A DNA stretch of 6,595 nucleotides from Bacteroidota bacterium (GTDB lineage Bacteria; Bacteroidota; Bacteroidia; Chitinophagales; Saprospiraceae). The position numbers and the translations under genes are program-made. Of this stretch, positions 6,223 through 6,595 are shown piece by piece (position 1 is the stretch's first letter; every line of letters begins with the position of its first letter). Below the pieces are notes generated by a model. It saw only the letters and a program-made list of their open reading frames with translations. It was not told where the DNA came from and made no database searches. Where the stretch lies: contig JAJRQS010000056.1 in the NCBI GenBank assembly GCA_024280135.1, positions 1-6,595 of the forward strand, written 5' to 3'.

Positions 6223-6595
6223 CGCCTTGTTCTTTCAGTAACGCTAGTTCTTTCAATTGCTCTACAATATTACCCGAAGTAGTTTTTTCGGGAGCAACAT
6301 TTGCGGAAGCTCCTTGATCCTCATCGAATTCAAAGTTCTCCGCTTGAAAGAACCGTTCATCATTGTCTTCGTCCTTCTGATTTTTTACATCTTTTACGAC
6401 TACTTTTCCTTTTTCAAATTTCTCTTTATAGTATTTGCGTAAGCGATCTATATCAAAATCCAAAATGGTTCCCCCTTCACTAAAATGCCTTTTAAAAACC
6501 TCTCCAAGTGCATAAGTAGAGGCTCCTGCAAAACTCGACACAGCCATTCCTCCAAGCCATGAACCTATTCCGGGTATCAACTTTACTAATCGCCC
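6170..6595 (-). CDS. DUF697-like / SHOCT domain protein (partial, N-terminus outside window)
   Basis: The frame is open to the window edge, so the 141 residues seen are the C-terminal part and the true start lies beyond 6595; a TTG at 6580 is only an internal leucine codon. The first 30 or so residues are glycine-rich and hydrophobic (LIPGIGSWLGG), followed by GASTYALGEVFKRHFSEGG. This resembles the end of DUF697 (YcjF-like) domains, which are often attached to or encoded with GTPases at the membrane. A charged linker covers about 60-107, very acidic at 75-93. Residues about 111-139 (LKELALLKEQGAISEEEF and following) are a SHOCT domain, a short helical module common at C-termini and thought to aid oligomerisation or binding. 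The stop is TGA. The 3' end overlaps the convergent sigma gene by 53 bases. SHOCT is clear; the DUF697 call is less certain, and the function is unknown. Confidence 0.8.
   Translation of the reverse strand, partial: GRLVKLIPGIGSWLGGMAVSSFAGASTYALGEVFKRHFSEGGTILDFDIDRLRKYYKEKFEKGKVVVKDVKNQKDEDNDERFFQAENFEFDEDQGASANVAPEKTTSGNIVEQLKELALLKEQGAISEEEFVALKAKLIAG

Noticed and set aside
1..6595. Mobile element, CRISPR array, toxin-antitoxin or anti-phage island
   Set aside because: No transposase, terminal repeats, regular spacers or defence domains were seen. The CPBP gene belongs to a family once called abortive infection, but the name alone is not evidence of a defence role here.

Overview
The window looks like chromosomal DNA of a Bacteroidota bacterium. 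It is AT-rich, most genes lack a strong Shine-Dalgarno sequence, and TAnnTTTG-type -7 elements lie in the divergent intergenic region. The protein types also fit: a two-subunit 2-oxoacid:ferredoxin oxidoreductase, an ECF sigma factor with a long C-terminal extension, and a DUF697-SHOCT protein. Placement near Saprospiria or another marine or environmental lineage is only an impression. No rRNA, tRNA, CRISPR array, insertion sequence or phage gene was seen.

Layout. (1) Positions 1-786, minus strand: the N-terminal 262 residues of a CPBP-family (CAAX protease/Rce1-like) membrane protein, whose 3' end lies outside the window. (2) 787-990: a gap of about 200 bases with a weak hairpin and a weak promoter candidate. 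(3) 991-3897, minus strand: a korA-korB operon. KorA is a gamma-alpha fusion; KorB carries the thiamine diphosphate site and four cysteines for one [4Fe-4S] cluster. Neither subunit has a ferredoxin domain. (4) 3898-4120: a divergent promoter region with a TAnnTTTG element facing each way and an imperfect palindrome between them. (5) 4121-4435, plus strand: a 2[4Fe-4S] ferredoxin of the Allochromatium (Alvin) type, closed by a clear intrinsic terminator at 4460-4495. (6) 4608-6222, plus strand: a YCII/DGPF protein followed directly by an ECF sigma factor with a DUF6596-type C-terminal extension, i.e. the ECF42-DGPF pair. (7) 6170-6595, minus strand: the C-terminal 141 residues of a DUF697-SHOCT protein, whose 3' end overlaps the sigma gene tail to tail.

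How the genes work together. KorAB oxidatively decarboxylates a 2-oxoacid, probably 2-oxoglutarate, to the acyl-CoA and must hand electrons to a separate ferredoxin. The divergently transcribed ferredoxin is the obvious partner. The second unit looks like a self-contained regulatory cassette. It has no anti-sigma gene, it has a DGPF protein of the kind that ECF42 sigma factors are known to control, and a TGTC-N19-CGTC sequence just upstream could be the sigma factor's own promoter. A long terminator-like inverted repeat inside the sigma gene (5184-5219) and the non-ATG start of that gene are the least ordinary features. Nothing in the window proves an undescribed system; the ECF-DGPF cassette is the best lead.
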